In this document: positions 7,267-15,133 of the stretch, one piece after another | How positions within the stretch are numbered: the first letter of the stretch is position 1 | How the letters are laid out: every line of letters starts with the position of its first letter | Source of the DNA: a virus | Virus record (IMG/VR): IMGVR_UViG_3300008470_000022 | Coordinates: 1 to 22,967 of that record | Strand: one strand, 5' to 3' | DNA length: 22,967 nt | Translations under genes and position numbers: made by a program | The notes under the pieces: generated by a model | Databases searched by the model: none | What the model saw: the letters and a program-made list of their open reading frames with translations, nothing else | Told to the model about the DNA's origin: nothing

Positions 7267-8892
7267 TTATGCGTTAATTATTACTGATATGCTTATCTTA
7301 TCAAAATCTCTATATAATTCAGAACCAGAAGAAGAAAATGTGTTATTGAATCTTTTTATATTAAAATATATTCTATTTCTTACTATGTCTATTTCTGCTA
7401 TTTCAGATGTGAAAGATCTTGGGTCTTTACATGGGTCTATTACAGATCCAATAGCTGTTACTTCTACAATCTGCATTAATGGCTTTGGCTTTTTCCCATC
7501 TTCAGTATTGTGATAATTTTCAAGATAAAAGCAATTAGAACTACCTATCCAAGAAGCTAGTGACGCATCGTTATCATTAACGATGCTTGGTTCTATTATA
7601 TTTAAACCAGAAATAGTACTCCATCCACTTCTGAATGACATACTAGGAACTACAGACTTATCAGAAAGGTCTATATCAATTATTCCTGAAAATATAGATA
7701 GAGATGTGGTGCTAACTGAAAGGTTATAAGTCTTTACGTATCCGTTAATAGCAGCTGCTATCGTTACAGATCCATCTATACTTGTTAAATTTGTTTCAGT
7801 TAATGCCGTTATCTTTTCCCATATTACATTGTCAAAACATACTGTATAAGTTGTTTCGTCTCCATCCGTAGCTGAAGTTACTGATAATGCACTATTTGTG
7901 TTGCATACACCTACAACATAAGTACCTCCATTGCCACCTCCACCGGAAGAATGTATTAAAGTAGGTGTGTCACTATCACTACATTCGCAATCAGGTTGTG
8001 AACCTGTAAATTTCAATACTTCTTGATAATACGATTCTGCTAAATCAAAATTACCACATTGTATATTTGAAGTGTACATAAAAGCGTTTATCATTGCAGG
8101 AACAACTTGTTGTTGCTGTATTGCTACAGCATCAATTGGATTGTATTGTAATGCGTCAGAATATCTTTTAGTTAATGACCTCATATTGCATTGTAAGTTG
8201 CAAATATTTATATCATCTTTAATGTCTTTTTCACTATTACCTGTAACAGTTACCTCAATTATGTGTTGACTAAATGAGTCTGAAGCAGAATATGTTAATG
8301 TAAGTATATTTGTAACCTTACCAGTCCAAGTCTTAGTTGTTATGGGGCTATATATGTTTGTTATTGTTGAAACAGTTGATACTGGATAATCAGTAGCATC
8401 CAATCCTGCTGGTGGATGTATCTCATGAGTTCTAGTACTAGACGTTAACTGTATAGGATATGATGTGTTATCAGTACTTGTCAATTTAGAATCTATAAGA
8501 TTTACAGATATCCCTACTTTTACATCAATTGCTTCGTAACAATAATTGTATGTAAAGCTTTTTGTGTAAGAAACTGGTCTTGGAACTGCATCAGATATTG
8601 CAATTGAATAATCTACAGTATAAACACCCTTAAGTACATCTCCATTTGAATCAGTTGGTAGAACTATTGTGTCAATATAATCTTGAACACTTAGGTCTAT
8701 ATCAAATGCCGGAAGTGTAGTGATGTGAAAAACTGTTCCAATAGGACTTGTTATAACGAAAGCTCCTGTAACATCTGCTGGGTCTACACCTTCTGAAGCC
8801 CAATCAGTTGTATCGGTTAATTTTATAATCTCATTAGGAGTGGTATTGAGCTGAAACCTAGTTTCAAGGTTCATCTTATCTATGATTGCCAT
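7267..8892 (-). CDS. Large structural protein with beta-sandwich and Gly linker (fibre or head decoration)
   Basis: The product is 541 residues. Residues 1-220 look like two or three Ig-like beta domains (for example GVYTVDYSIAIS at 89-100 and IIEVTVTG at 211-218). Residues 230-305 are helical with Cys at 231, 235, 279, 302 and 304, including CNLQCNMRSLTKRYSDAL and SYYQEVLKFTGSQPDCECSD. A GGGGNGG linker (317-323) leads to a beta-rich C-terminal half. I recall the 'GxxxxAExxxxEIL...DCxC' helical segment in structural proteins of Bacteroidota phages, but no precise role. It begins a new transcript: a terminator hairpin and a TATCTTTG promoter element lie just upstream, and all tail genes follow. 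It could attach fibres to the capsid or tail. Confidence 0.6.
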   Translation of the reverse strand: MAIIDKMNLETRFQLNTTPNEIIKLTDTTDWASEGVDPADVTGAFVITSPIGTVFHITTLPAFDIDLSVQDYIDTIVLPTDSNGDVLKGVYTVDYSIAISDAVPRPVSYTKSFTYNYCYEAIDVKVGISVNLIDSKLTSTDNTSYPIQLTSSTRTHEIHPPAGLDATDYPVSTVSTITNIYSPITTKTWTGKVTNILTLTYSASDSFSQHIIEVTVTGNSEKDIKDDINICNLQCNMRSLTKRYSDALQYNPIDAVAIQQQQVVPAMINAFMYTSNIQCGNFDLAESYYQEVLKFTGSQPDCECSDSDTPTLIHSSGGGGNGGTYVVGVCNTNSALSVTSATDGDETTYTVCFDNVIWEKITALTETNLTSIDGSVTIAAAINGYVKTYNLSVSTTSLSIFSGIIDIDLSDKSVVPSMSFRSGWSTISGLNIIEPSIVNDNDASLASWIGSSNCFYLENYHNTEDGKKPKPLMQIVEVTAIGSVIDPCKDPRSFTSEIAEIDIVRNRIYFNIKRFNNTFSSSGSELYRDFDKISISVIINA

Positions 8893-8922
8893 GTCTCATC
8901 TTTTAGGGAAATAAATATTATT

Positions 8923-8930
8923 CAAAGATA
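8923..8930 (-). promoter_or_regulatory. Bacteroidetes-type -7 promoter element (TATCTTTG) for the tail operon
   Basis: The minus strand reads TATCTTTG, matching TAnnTTTG, 30 bases before the ATG at 8892 and just downstream of the terminator at 8936-8963. A clear TTTG at -33 is not seen because that position falls inside the terminator T run. Its position at the head of an uninterrupted gene run supports it. Confidence 0.5.
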
Positions 8931-8935
8931 TAAAA

Positions 8936-8963
8936 AAAACCCTAACATTTCTGTTAGGGTTTT
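8936..8963 (-). terminator. Rho-independent terminator after the 354-residue gene
   Basis: A perfect 11-base-pair stem (AAAACCCTAAC with GTTAGGGTTTT) encloses a 6-base loop and on the minus strand is followed by a run of eight T. It lies 24 bases after the stop at 8988 and closes that transcript before the tail operon promoter. Confidence 0.88.
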
Positions 8964-8987
8964 AAATTATTGTAAAAGAAAGGATTA

Positions 8988-10052
8988 CTATTTTTCACCT
9001 ACCTTTTCTTTACCATCTTTTTTACCATCTTTTTTTCCTTCAGTATCAACGCTTTTACTTCCTTTGTTCGCTAATTCTAATTGAAGTTTAAGATTTTCAT
9101 TTTCTGCTAATAATAATCTTGTTTTTTCAGCATCAGCACTTTCAGATTTCTCTTTCAATGGTTGAATTTTACCTGTTTCTAACTCCATTATTTTTGCGTA
9201 GGTATCTTCAGTGTCAATGTTTTTTAACCATGACATAAGAGCTTCCATTTCATTCTCAGTTTGCCTAACTGGTGCGATAGTAACTGTTTTCTTGGTGCTT
9301 TCATTAACTAATTCCCACTTTCTTTTCAGAGCATTGTATTTGATAATACCTTTATCAGCTGCTTTCTGTAGGTTGGCTCTCATTTTAACTTCTTTTCCAA
9401 CACCTTTGAATGATAGGAATTTTTGAGGGTTTGTTTTACAGTAGTCTTCAATACTTGTTTGCACTAATGCAAGTTTCATATCATCAACTGAGGGTACTCT
9501 TAATGCTCTTCCGATAGTTCTTAGGTCTTCTTCACCTAATCTATGTTCTGGATCGTAGATTAATTTCTTCATTTGTGCTGTTGCAGATTCAGATTCTACT
9601 CTTTCTTTAGCTTCAGCATTTTTATCTTCTAAATAAAATATAGGTCTTTTTTTACCATCTCCATATTTATTCTTAGCTCTCCTTGGGTGATTCATTAATA
9701 AAATGAATAAATCAAAGTTTTGGAAAACACCATGCTCATCTACTAGATTTACAACAAGGTCTCCTCTACTTGAAAAAGTAAGTAGTCCGGGAGAAAATTC
9801 ATCAATAACAACGTTACCAATTGATTTCTTTTTAGTGGTTGTGTAGTATAGAAATTCCTGCGTATTACCATCCTCATCTTGAGTAGCAAACTGTGGTGGA
9901 AAACTATAACTTCTTGGTTGTTTTTTCTTGCCATCGTGAATACTGTTTACCAGTTTAAACACAACTTGTTTCTTATTTTTTATTAGGTCATACTCTTTAG
10001 GAAATTTTGTTTTCATTTCCTTTGTTACATTCTCATTATCCTTTCTTAACAT
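8988..10052 (-). CDS. Structural-module protein, function unknown, coiled-coil and Lys-rich tail
   Basis: The product is 354 residues, between the capsid gene and the tail operon. I do not recognise the family with certainty. Residues 25-130 look beta-rich (KQVVFKLVNSIHDG, then GLLTFSSRGDLVVNLVDEHG), resembling a small folded domain. A helical middle part follows (DDMKLALVQTSIEDYC). Residues about 300-330 form a heptad-like helix (TRLLLAENENLKLQLELANKG), and the C-terminus is a charged tail with GKKDGKKDGKEK. The gene stands alone between a long hairpin at 10081-10111 and a terminator at 8936-8963, suggesting its own level of expression. An abundant virion or assembly protein is possible. The leader contains CATCTGATATG, identical to the leader of the GroES-like gene. 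Confidence 0.55.
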   Translation of the reverse strand: MLRKDNENVTKEMKTKFPKEYDLIKNKKQVVFKLVNSIHDGKKKQPRSYSFPPQFATQDEDGNTQEFLYYTTTKKKSIGNVVIDEFSPGLLTFSSRGDLVVNLVDEHGVFQNFDLFILLMNHPRRAKNKYGDGKKRPIFYLEDKNAEAKERVESESATAQMKKLIYDPEHRLGEEDLRTIGRALRVPSVDDMKLALVQTSIEDYCKTNPQKFLSFKGVGKEVKMRANLQKAADKGIIKYNALKRKWELVNESTKKTVTIAPVRQTENEMEALMSWLKNIDTEDTYAKIMELETGKIQPLKEKSESADAEKTRLLLAENENLKLQLELANKGSKSVDTEGKKDGKKDGKEKVGEK

Positions 10053-10080
10053 ATCAGATGTTTTTAAGATATTAGTAAAT

Positions 10081-10111
10081 ATAAGGGGCTTTCGTTGTGA
10101 AAGCCCCTTAT
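10081..10111 (-). terminator. Strong hairpin downstream of the capsid gene
   Basis: A 13-base-pair perfect stem (ATAAGGGGCTTTC with GAAAGCCCCTTAT) encloses a 5-base loop 22 bases after the capsid gene stop. The flanking T run on the minus strand is weak, so it may be an imperfect terminator or an mRNA-stabilising or processing hairpin that keeps capsid mRNA abundant. Confidence 0.72.
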
Positions 10112-10133
10112 TTATTAGGTTTATTCTAAGCTA

Positions 10134-11510
10134 TTACGGCTTTAAAAGAATAGTTTGGTTTCCAACCATGTTATGCGAACCGATGTGAGCTCTTAAAAAG
10201 AGATTCTTACTATCGTTTTGCGTAACTTTTCTTCCTTCTCCAGCACCAGAAACATCCCAAACTTCAGTAAATCTACTATAGCTTCCTAGTTGCTTGTATC
10301 TCATACCAATTGTAGGTAATTTTTCAGATCTACCATTACTATCTAAAGCTTTATTCATTCCTAAAGGCATAAACATTGCTTGAGACGAATAGTTGTACCC
10401 TGAAGCACCATACGTTTTAGCGTTTGAGAAAGATGGCATACGTTTGAAACCGTAGTTTCTACCAGACTTCTTCAACATATCGAATCCAATGTCGATTTTT
10501 TTCTTTCCACCAGTGATTTCACTTGTAAAAGAAATGTTTGTGTCTTTGTTGTAATCAACGAAAGTATCATCAAACTCATCATGGATATCTATACCTAAGA
10601 AACCACAATAGTTGTCAGGAGAAACCTCCTTATCAGCAATCTTGTTGATTTCGTTAAATTTAGATACTGTAAAAGAACCCGGTGTATAGTTTACAGGATT
10701 TCCTGTATTCTCTACATAAGTGTATGTTCCTTCAGTTGTCTTGTGTTGAGCACCTGTTTCAGGATCAGTTGTATTCGGGTTGTCATTTCTAACTCCGAAT
10801 AAACAAGCTCCTTCCATTTCTAATGCTAAACGGTATTCAGCATCTTCTTGTCCTTTGATGTAGTAAGCAGAGATTGCTTTACCATCTTCACCAGCGTAAC
10901 CTACTCTGTTGAACCAGTTCTCATCAGTCATGTTAGTTCCTGTAACACTTAAAGTTTCTTTAATGATCTGTAAATCATTATCATACTTACGTGTTCCTGA
11001 GAATCTACCTTCTGGCTGATTAGTCCCTTCATCAGAAGAGTTAGATGTGATAGCCATCTCATCCGCTGCTACAACTGTAGCTACTTTAGAAACGTCAAAA
11101 GGAGAAACTGTTACTACTGGAGCTCCCGGTGTAGATACATCGATATCCTTAACGTAAACTCTTACGTCATTTTGTAATAACAAGTGATCTTTCTCTCTTA
11201 AGTAAAATCTGTTACTTCCATCTAAGTTAGCTGGAGACATTGTAAATGTCGTATCTGCTCCTGCAGCACCAACTACGATTGGAGCAATTGCACCAACTGT
11301 TTCGTGAATCCAATCATCTTCATAGTGACTGTAAGTTTCATTAGATGAAGCTACTTTGAACCCTAAAGATGTCAACATTGTGAAATACTCGGCTTTTTGA
11401 TTACCGTGAGATTTCATTAATGTTGCCCAAACTTCTGGTTTTAAAATATCAAATGATGTAGCAATTTCATTTGTATATACTGAATTAACAGCTGCATTTC
11501 CTGTTGCCAT
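10134..11510 (-). CDS. Probable major capsid protein
   Basis: The product is 458 residues, the size expected for an HK97-fold capsid protein without protease domain. The N-terminus reads ATGNAAVNSVYTNEIATSFDI, then LKPEVWATLMKSHGNQKAEYFTMLTSLGFKVASSNETYSHYEDDWI, resembling the N-arm and E-loop region of capsid proteins in Bacteroidota phages. The middle has EYRLALEMEGACLFGVRNDNP and a segment EINKIADKEVSPDNYCGFLGIDIHDEFDD, typical of the P-domain spine helix and following strands. It lies after the portal and an acidic scaffold-like gene, and a strong hairpin follows it, the standard place and setting of the capsid gene. The position carries most of the weight; sequence identity to a known capsid protein was not tested. 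Confidence 0.75.
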   Translation of the reverse strand: MATGNAAVNSVYTNEIATSFDILKPEVWATLMKSHGNQKAEYFTMLTSLGFKVASSNETYSHYEDDWIHETVGAIAPIVVGAAGADTTFTMSPANLDGSNRFYLREKDHLLLQNDVRVYVKDIDVSTPGAPVVTVSPFDVSKVATVVAADEMAITSNSSDEGTNQPEGRFSGTRKYDNDLQIIKETLSVTGTNMTDENWFNRVGYAGEDGKAISAYYIKGQEDAEYRLALEMEGACLFGVRNDNPNTTDPETGAQHKTTEGTYTYVENTGNPVNYTPGSFTVSKFNEINKIADKEVSPDNYCGFLGIDIHDEFDDTFVDYNKDTNISFTSEITGGKKKIDIGFDMLKKSGRNYGFKRMPSFSNAKTYGASGYNYSSQAMFMPLGMNKALDSNGRSEKLPTIGMRYKQLGSYSRFTEVWDVSGAGEGRKVTQNDSKNLFLRAHIGSHNMVGNQTILLKP

Positions 11511-11566
11511 TGTAATTATGTATTAGTTAAATTTTAAATTAATTTTAACCAATTTATTTCCTTTTA

Positions 11567-12787
11567 TTATAGTCCCATAACCTTTCTCATCGCTTCTTCT
11601 GCTGTTGGAAGTGCATCACCTTGTTGTGGTATTGCGTCTCCTCTAGCTATAACCGATGGGTTGTTCGATTCTCTAAAGTTTTTCTCATTAGTAGAGTTGG
11701 CAATTGCATTTCCGTAAGACTTAACAATTTTTGCTAAGTTGTCACTTTGATACTGTAGCTTAATCATATTCTTAGCAAGCTCTGGGTTTTCTCCAGCACT
11801 TGATCCAGATGTGAATAATGCTTCATCAACCTTGTCTGCTAATTCACTTAGATACGTATCGTCTGCGTCAAATTCGTATCTAAAACCTTTTCCATCACCT
11901 AAGTCGATAACGATTCCGTCATTTTTGAGAGAGTCTAATGCTGTATCAATTACAGGACTCCAATCATTCATCCTTGTTTCGTTTGCCTGTTGACTTGCGA
12001 CTTCGTTTCCTTGCTGGATTTCAGCTTGTCTACCTTGCCATTCCTCTTCAGAGATACCTCTTCGGTCTGCTGTTAAGTCTTCAGCTTGTAAATCCCTTAT
12101 CTGTTTTGATGCTTCATTGGAATCGATTATCGCTTGTGCGTTTTCGTCTCCATTATCACCATCTTCAAGATCATACTTATTAAGTATATACTCTTTAGCT
12201 TTCGCTTGAGATAAATTAGGGTTGTTCCAAGTTGTCTGAGTTACAAGTTTTTCAACTGTAGTCATGTTATCAACATTAACACCTTGAACTCTTGCGAAGT
12301 CTGCTGCTTTTCCACCACCTTGAACATAATCGTTCAATTGTTTAACGTAGTCATTAGCAAACTTAGGCTCGTTAGCCTTTTCAAGTTCTTCAATTTGTGA
12401 GTGAACTGTTTCTAAATAATTTCCAAGATCTTCTTCACTTTCAAATTCTCCATTCAGCATCTCACTGAAATCTGTTGAGGTTTGAGGTGTTAACGATTCA
12501 CTTGTTACTTCATTAGTAATAGTTTCCTCAGTGGGTAAATCAATAATCCCAGCTTTTGAAGTTTCTGTTTCTTCCGTAATGACTTCTTCTGTAGATGCTT
12601 CGGGTGTTATCTCTGCTTGCGTCTCACTAGCAGTTGTATCGATAATTTCTCCAGCTTCTACTATTTCTTCAGTAACGGCTTCTGTTGTAACTTCTTGCTG
12701 TTCGGTAGATTGTTCTGTAGCTACTGAATTTCCTGAAGCTTCAATAGCCTCTTCCATACTCATAGCTGCGTGGTCTTCTCCTGCCAT
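11567..12787 (-). CDS. Acidic scaffold-like head assembly protein
   Basis: The frame gives 406 residues, between portal and capsid genes. Residues about 20-125 are low-complexity and very rich in Glu, Thr, Ser and Ala (for example TEEVITEETETSKAG), almost surely disordered. The remainder is helical and charged, with QIEELEKANEPKFANDYVKQL, RDLQAEDLTADRRGISEEEW and a last stretch EEAMRKVMGL that may bind the capsid shell. Acidity, helices and position match phage scaffolding proteins. The promoter box TATATTTG ends only 2 bases before the ATG at 12787, so that start would be leaderless; the alternative ATGs at codons 9 (12763) and 11 (12757), reading MSMEEAIEA, would leave a short leader and may be the real start. 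No protease triad is visible. Confidence 0.62.
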   Translation of the reverse strand: MAGEDHAAMSMEEAIEASGNSVATEQSTEQQEVTTEAVTEEIVEAGEIIDTTASETQAEITPEASTEEVITEETETSKAGIIDLPTEETITNEVTSESLTPQTSTDFSEMLNGEFESEEDLGNYLETVHSQIEELEKANEPKFANDYVKQLNDYVQGGGKAADFARVQGVNVDNMTTVEKLVTQTTWNNPNLSQAKAKEYILNKYDLEDGDNGDENAQAIIDSNEASKQIRDLQAEDLTADRRGISEEEWQGRQAEIQQGNEVASQQANETRMNDWSPVIDTALDSLKNDGIVIDLGDGKGFRYEFDADDTYLSELADKVDEALFTSGSSAGENPELAKNMIKLQYQSDNLAKIVKSYGNAIANSTNEKNFRESNNPSVIARGDAIPQQGDALPTAEEAMRKVMGL

Positions 12788-12789
12788 AG

Positions 12790-12819
12790 CAAATATAATT
12801 TAGTTATTAATAAGACAAA
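12790..12819 (-). promoter_or_regulatory. Bacteroidetes-type promoter of the scaffold-capsid operon
   Basis: On the minus strand TTTG (12819-12816) is followed after 18 bases by TATATTTG (12797-12790), a full match to the -33/-7 consensus of Bacteroidetes primary sigma. The 16-base block containing the -7 box (12785-12800) recurs exactly at 19774-19789 and with one mismatch at 18861-18876. It overlaps the annotated start of the scaffold gene closely. Confidence 0.72.
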
Positions 12820-12841
12820 TTTATTAAAAATAATTTAAAAC

Positions 12842-13135
12842 CTATGTTTTTAGTAGGTCTTCTTTTATTTTATTATTAGAACGATTGTCATCTTGATCTT
12901 TTACAATGTCTCCTTTCTCTCTGTATTCCTGTACATCTGCAACACCTTTTGCACCAATCTTTTTAATGTCTTGGTTAGTTTGATTTTCAGATTCAACCAT
13001 TCTACCTTGAGTAGCATTTTGTTGTTGTTCTTGTATAGCTTGAGATTGAGCCTGTATTCTTTCCTGCTCTCTTTTAGCTTGTAGTTTTTCGTACTGATCT
13101 TCTTTGTATGCTAAAATCATTCTAGCATACTTCAT
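12842..13135 (-). pseudogene. C-terminal part of the portal protein beyond an in-frame TAA
   Basis: This 97-codon frame starts MKYARMILAYKEDQYEKLQ and continues as a Gln/Glu/Lys-rich helix (QSQAIQEQQQNATQGRM), ending in TAG. It is in the same frame as the portal gene: the portal stops at TAA (13157-13159) and seven sense codons (EEIKHGS) lead straight into this ATG. A Gln-rich helical tail after a 'GSxKYAxxxLAYKE' segment is what I expect at the end of crAss-like portals. I therefore read it as the severed C-terminus of the portal. If the ATG is used it would make a separate 97-residue coiled-coil-like peptide. Confidence 0.65.
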
Positions 13136-13156
13136 GCTGCCATGTTTTATTTCTTC

Positions 13157-15085
13157 TTATAGCATAATAACATCAGAAGATCTAATTATTCCTTTCTCTC
13201 CTGCGATATTAACTCTTTGTATAATACGAGCCTTATCTTCTGCTGTAGGTTTAAGATTTAATGATATTCCGTAACTAGAATGGGCTATAGGACTGTTTGT
13301 TTTAAACATTTCCATTAATCCTTTTCCAATAACATTATCATAAGGTTTGTAATCTTTATATCTAATAATATTCTGTATTCTATATGATAAGTCACTAGCT
13401 GTCTTCTCCTTGATTGTTTTGTATGAGAAGTACATTTGATACAATGAATTGTTTGTTCCTTGTTCTGCAAGCTCTGAAGTTGCAACCAGTGCGTTAGGTC
13501 TTGGTGCTGAAGCGTCCATTACTTCGCTAATACCGGTCAGTTGCCTAATCATGTTTATATTAAACTCCATAATCTCCATCTGCTCCTTAAGATATCCACC
13601 AACTCCACCGGGAAGGTCGAATACTGGTCTTCCTGCGTTTGGATTAATAACTTGATTGTGATGTGTTGTAGCACTGAATAATAAATCTCCTGTTTCTCTT
13701 CGTATTTGAAGAACTTGTTTTGGAGTCATTTTGTTTTTTCCAGTAGTAACGTTACTAATAGCATTTATATCTACAGCAATTCCGGGAGGAGCTGCTTTTG
13801 CAAGTGCATTTTGAAAATTTAACCAACCTAAATTTAATCCGTCTTCGTGAGGGATTATAGCTTCTAGCATTGATTTATTGGTAAGCTTATATATGTTGAA
13901 AGGTAGTTTTGCAGTCTTTTTTGTTGGTCTAAGAACATCTTCTTCAACTCCGTATGCGTAAACATAGTCTGTTCCAAGTATCCATTTACAACTGTAAACC
14001 ATTTGCTTTTGTCCAACTAATATTTTTCTTTTTGCGTTAGACTTCTTTTTGTAATCATAAGCAACTGGATTGTGATGCACTTCACCTCTATCATCTGTTC
14101 TGCTTTCCATTTTCATTGTATCAATAGTAAGCCATGCTAGATCTAATACTTCTAAGTTAGTATTTCCATGTCTATCGTAAAACTCCTCAACATTATTATA
14201 TGAATAGTCATAATTGCTATTTCCTTGATTCATTTCTATAATCTGGTCGATTATATCTTCTGGAAGGTCTTCTCCTGCAGCTACCCTCACTTGGTTTGGA
14301 GTTAAACTTTCTAATTCTCCTGCGTAATCAATATTGTCATAGTACTTATGGTTTGAGTTTCTAACAACTAGATCTTCAATATCTACAAATCTTGCCATTG
14401 CTTTTCCTGTAGCAATATCGGTATATGTTCTTGTTGCAATCATTCCTGTATCGAATAAGTTTTCGTACATTCTTTGCTTTATAACTTCCCAATCACTGAT
14501 CTGGAATCCGTCTTTAATTAACTTCTCCATTCCTGCTTCCCATAACAACTTGAAGCTTCCTACTGCTTCCATCATGTTTAGCTCTTCAACTGATTGAGGT
14601 ATTATCTGTTGTGCTTGGTCTTGTTCTACACCTACAGACATCATCTCTTTAAATGGTTCTAGGGCTCTTGAAAGTTCTGCTTTAGCCCAAACTTTAAGCC
14701 TCATCATTTCTCTTTCTTTTCCAGAGTTTTCGTCAATTGCTGAAGCTATAATGTCGTGATGTTGTTGTAAGAACTTTCCAATTACTATACTTCTGAATTT
14801 TGGAATAACGGAAATTGGTGCAAGACTCAAATCTAAAAGAGTCTTACGTTTGCCTACTTTATCTTTTGGGCAAACCATATCTATATACTTTTCAGATGGT
14901 TGTCTTCCTTCAGCATATAGTTTCAATAGTGCAATATCCCTTTTTTTAGAACCTCTAGCTCCACCCTGATCTCTTAGGTGTTGACTATATGCAGCTTTAG
15001 CAAAATCTAAGTTGTATTTAGGTAAACCTTTTAGGTTTGGGTCTATGTTATCTTTAGGGAATTTACTAGAACTTAAATCTGACAT
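13157..15085 (-). CDS. Portal protein, truncated by an in-frame stop
   Basis: The portal forms the dodecameric ring at the capsid vertex through which DNA enters and leaves. I start it at ATG 15085 (MSDLSSSKFP); a TTG two codons earlier is also in frame. The product is 642 residues. Features: KRDIALLKLYAEGRQPSEKYIDM near residues 48-70, the segment NLFDTGMIATRTYTD with FVDIEDLVVRNS (clip-to-wing region), and LNLGWLNFQNALAKAAPPGIAVD followed by QVLQIRRETGDLLFS and LTGISEVMDASAPRPNALVATSELAEQGTNNSL, which I recognise as conserved in crAss-like and related portals. The last codons (SSDVIML) precede TAA, after which the same frame continues to 12842. Reading through would give 747 residues, close to the usual length of these portals. 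Position directly after the large terminase confirms the call. Confidence 0.85.
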   Translation of the reverse strand: MSDLSSSKFPKDNIDPNLKGLPKYNLDFAKAAYSQHLRDQGGARGSKKRDIALLKLYAEGRQPSEKYIDMVCPKDKVGKRKTLLDLSLAPISVIPKFRSIVIGKFLQQHHDIIASAIDENSGKEREMMRLKVWAKAELSRALEPFKEMMSVGVEQDQAQQIIPQSVEELNMMEAVGSFKLLWEAGMEKLIKDGFQISDWEVIKQRMYENLFDTGMIATRTYTDIATGKAMARFVDIEDLVVRNSNHKYYDNIDYAGELESLTPNQVRVAAGEDLPEDIIDQIIEMNQGNSNYDYSYNNVEEFYDRHGNTNLEVLDLAWLTIDTMKMESRTDDRGEVHHNPVAYDYKKKSNAKRKILVGQKQMVYSCKWILGTDYVYAYGVEEDVLRPTKKTAKLPFNIYKLTNKSMLEAIIPHEDGLNLGWLNFQNALAKAAPPGIAVDINAISNVTTGKNKMTPKQVLQIRRETGDLLFSATTHHNQVINPNAGRPVFDLPGGVGGYLKEQMEIMEFNINMIRQLTGISEVMDASAPRPNALVATSELAEQGTNNSLYQMYFSYKTIKEKTASDLSYRIQNIIRYKDYKPYDNVIGKGLMEMFKTNSPIAHSSYGISLNLKPTAEDKARIIQRVNIAGEKGIIRSSDVIML

Positions 15086-15102
15086 TTGCAAGTAATTTTA
15101 TT

Positions 15103-15110
15103 CAAAAGTA
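15103..15110 (-). promoter_or_regulatory. Possible -7 promoter element (TACTTTTG) before the portal gene
   Basis: The minus strand reads TACTTTTG, matching TAnnTTTG, 18 bases before the portal ATG in the short gap after the terminase. No good -33 TTTG is seen at the usual distance, so this is a weak candidate. A single repeat-free match can arise by chance in AT-rich DNA. Confidence 0.3.
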
Positions 15111-15133
15111 TAAAAAATATACTTATAACCATA

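Noticed and set aside
12531-12803. 90-codon plus-strand frame
   Set aside because: It is a shadow of the low-complexity Glu/Thr/Ser region of the scaffold gene; no promoter or neighbouring plus-strand gene supports it.
13157-13159. Stop codon reassignment as in some crAss-like phages
   Set aside because: TAA, TAG and TGA all end genes at sensible places in this window (for example TAG at 4619, 8988 and 12842, TGA at 20585), and recoding known in crAss-like phages affects TAG or TGA, not TAA.
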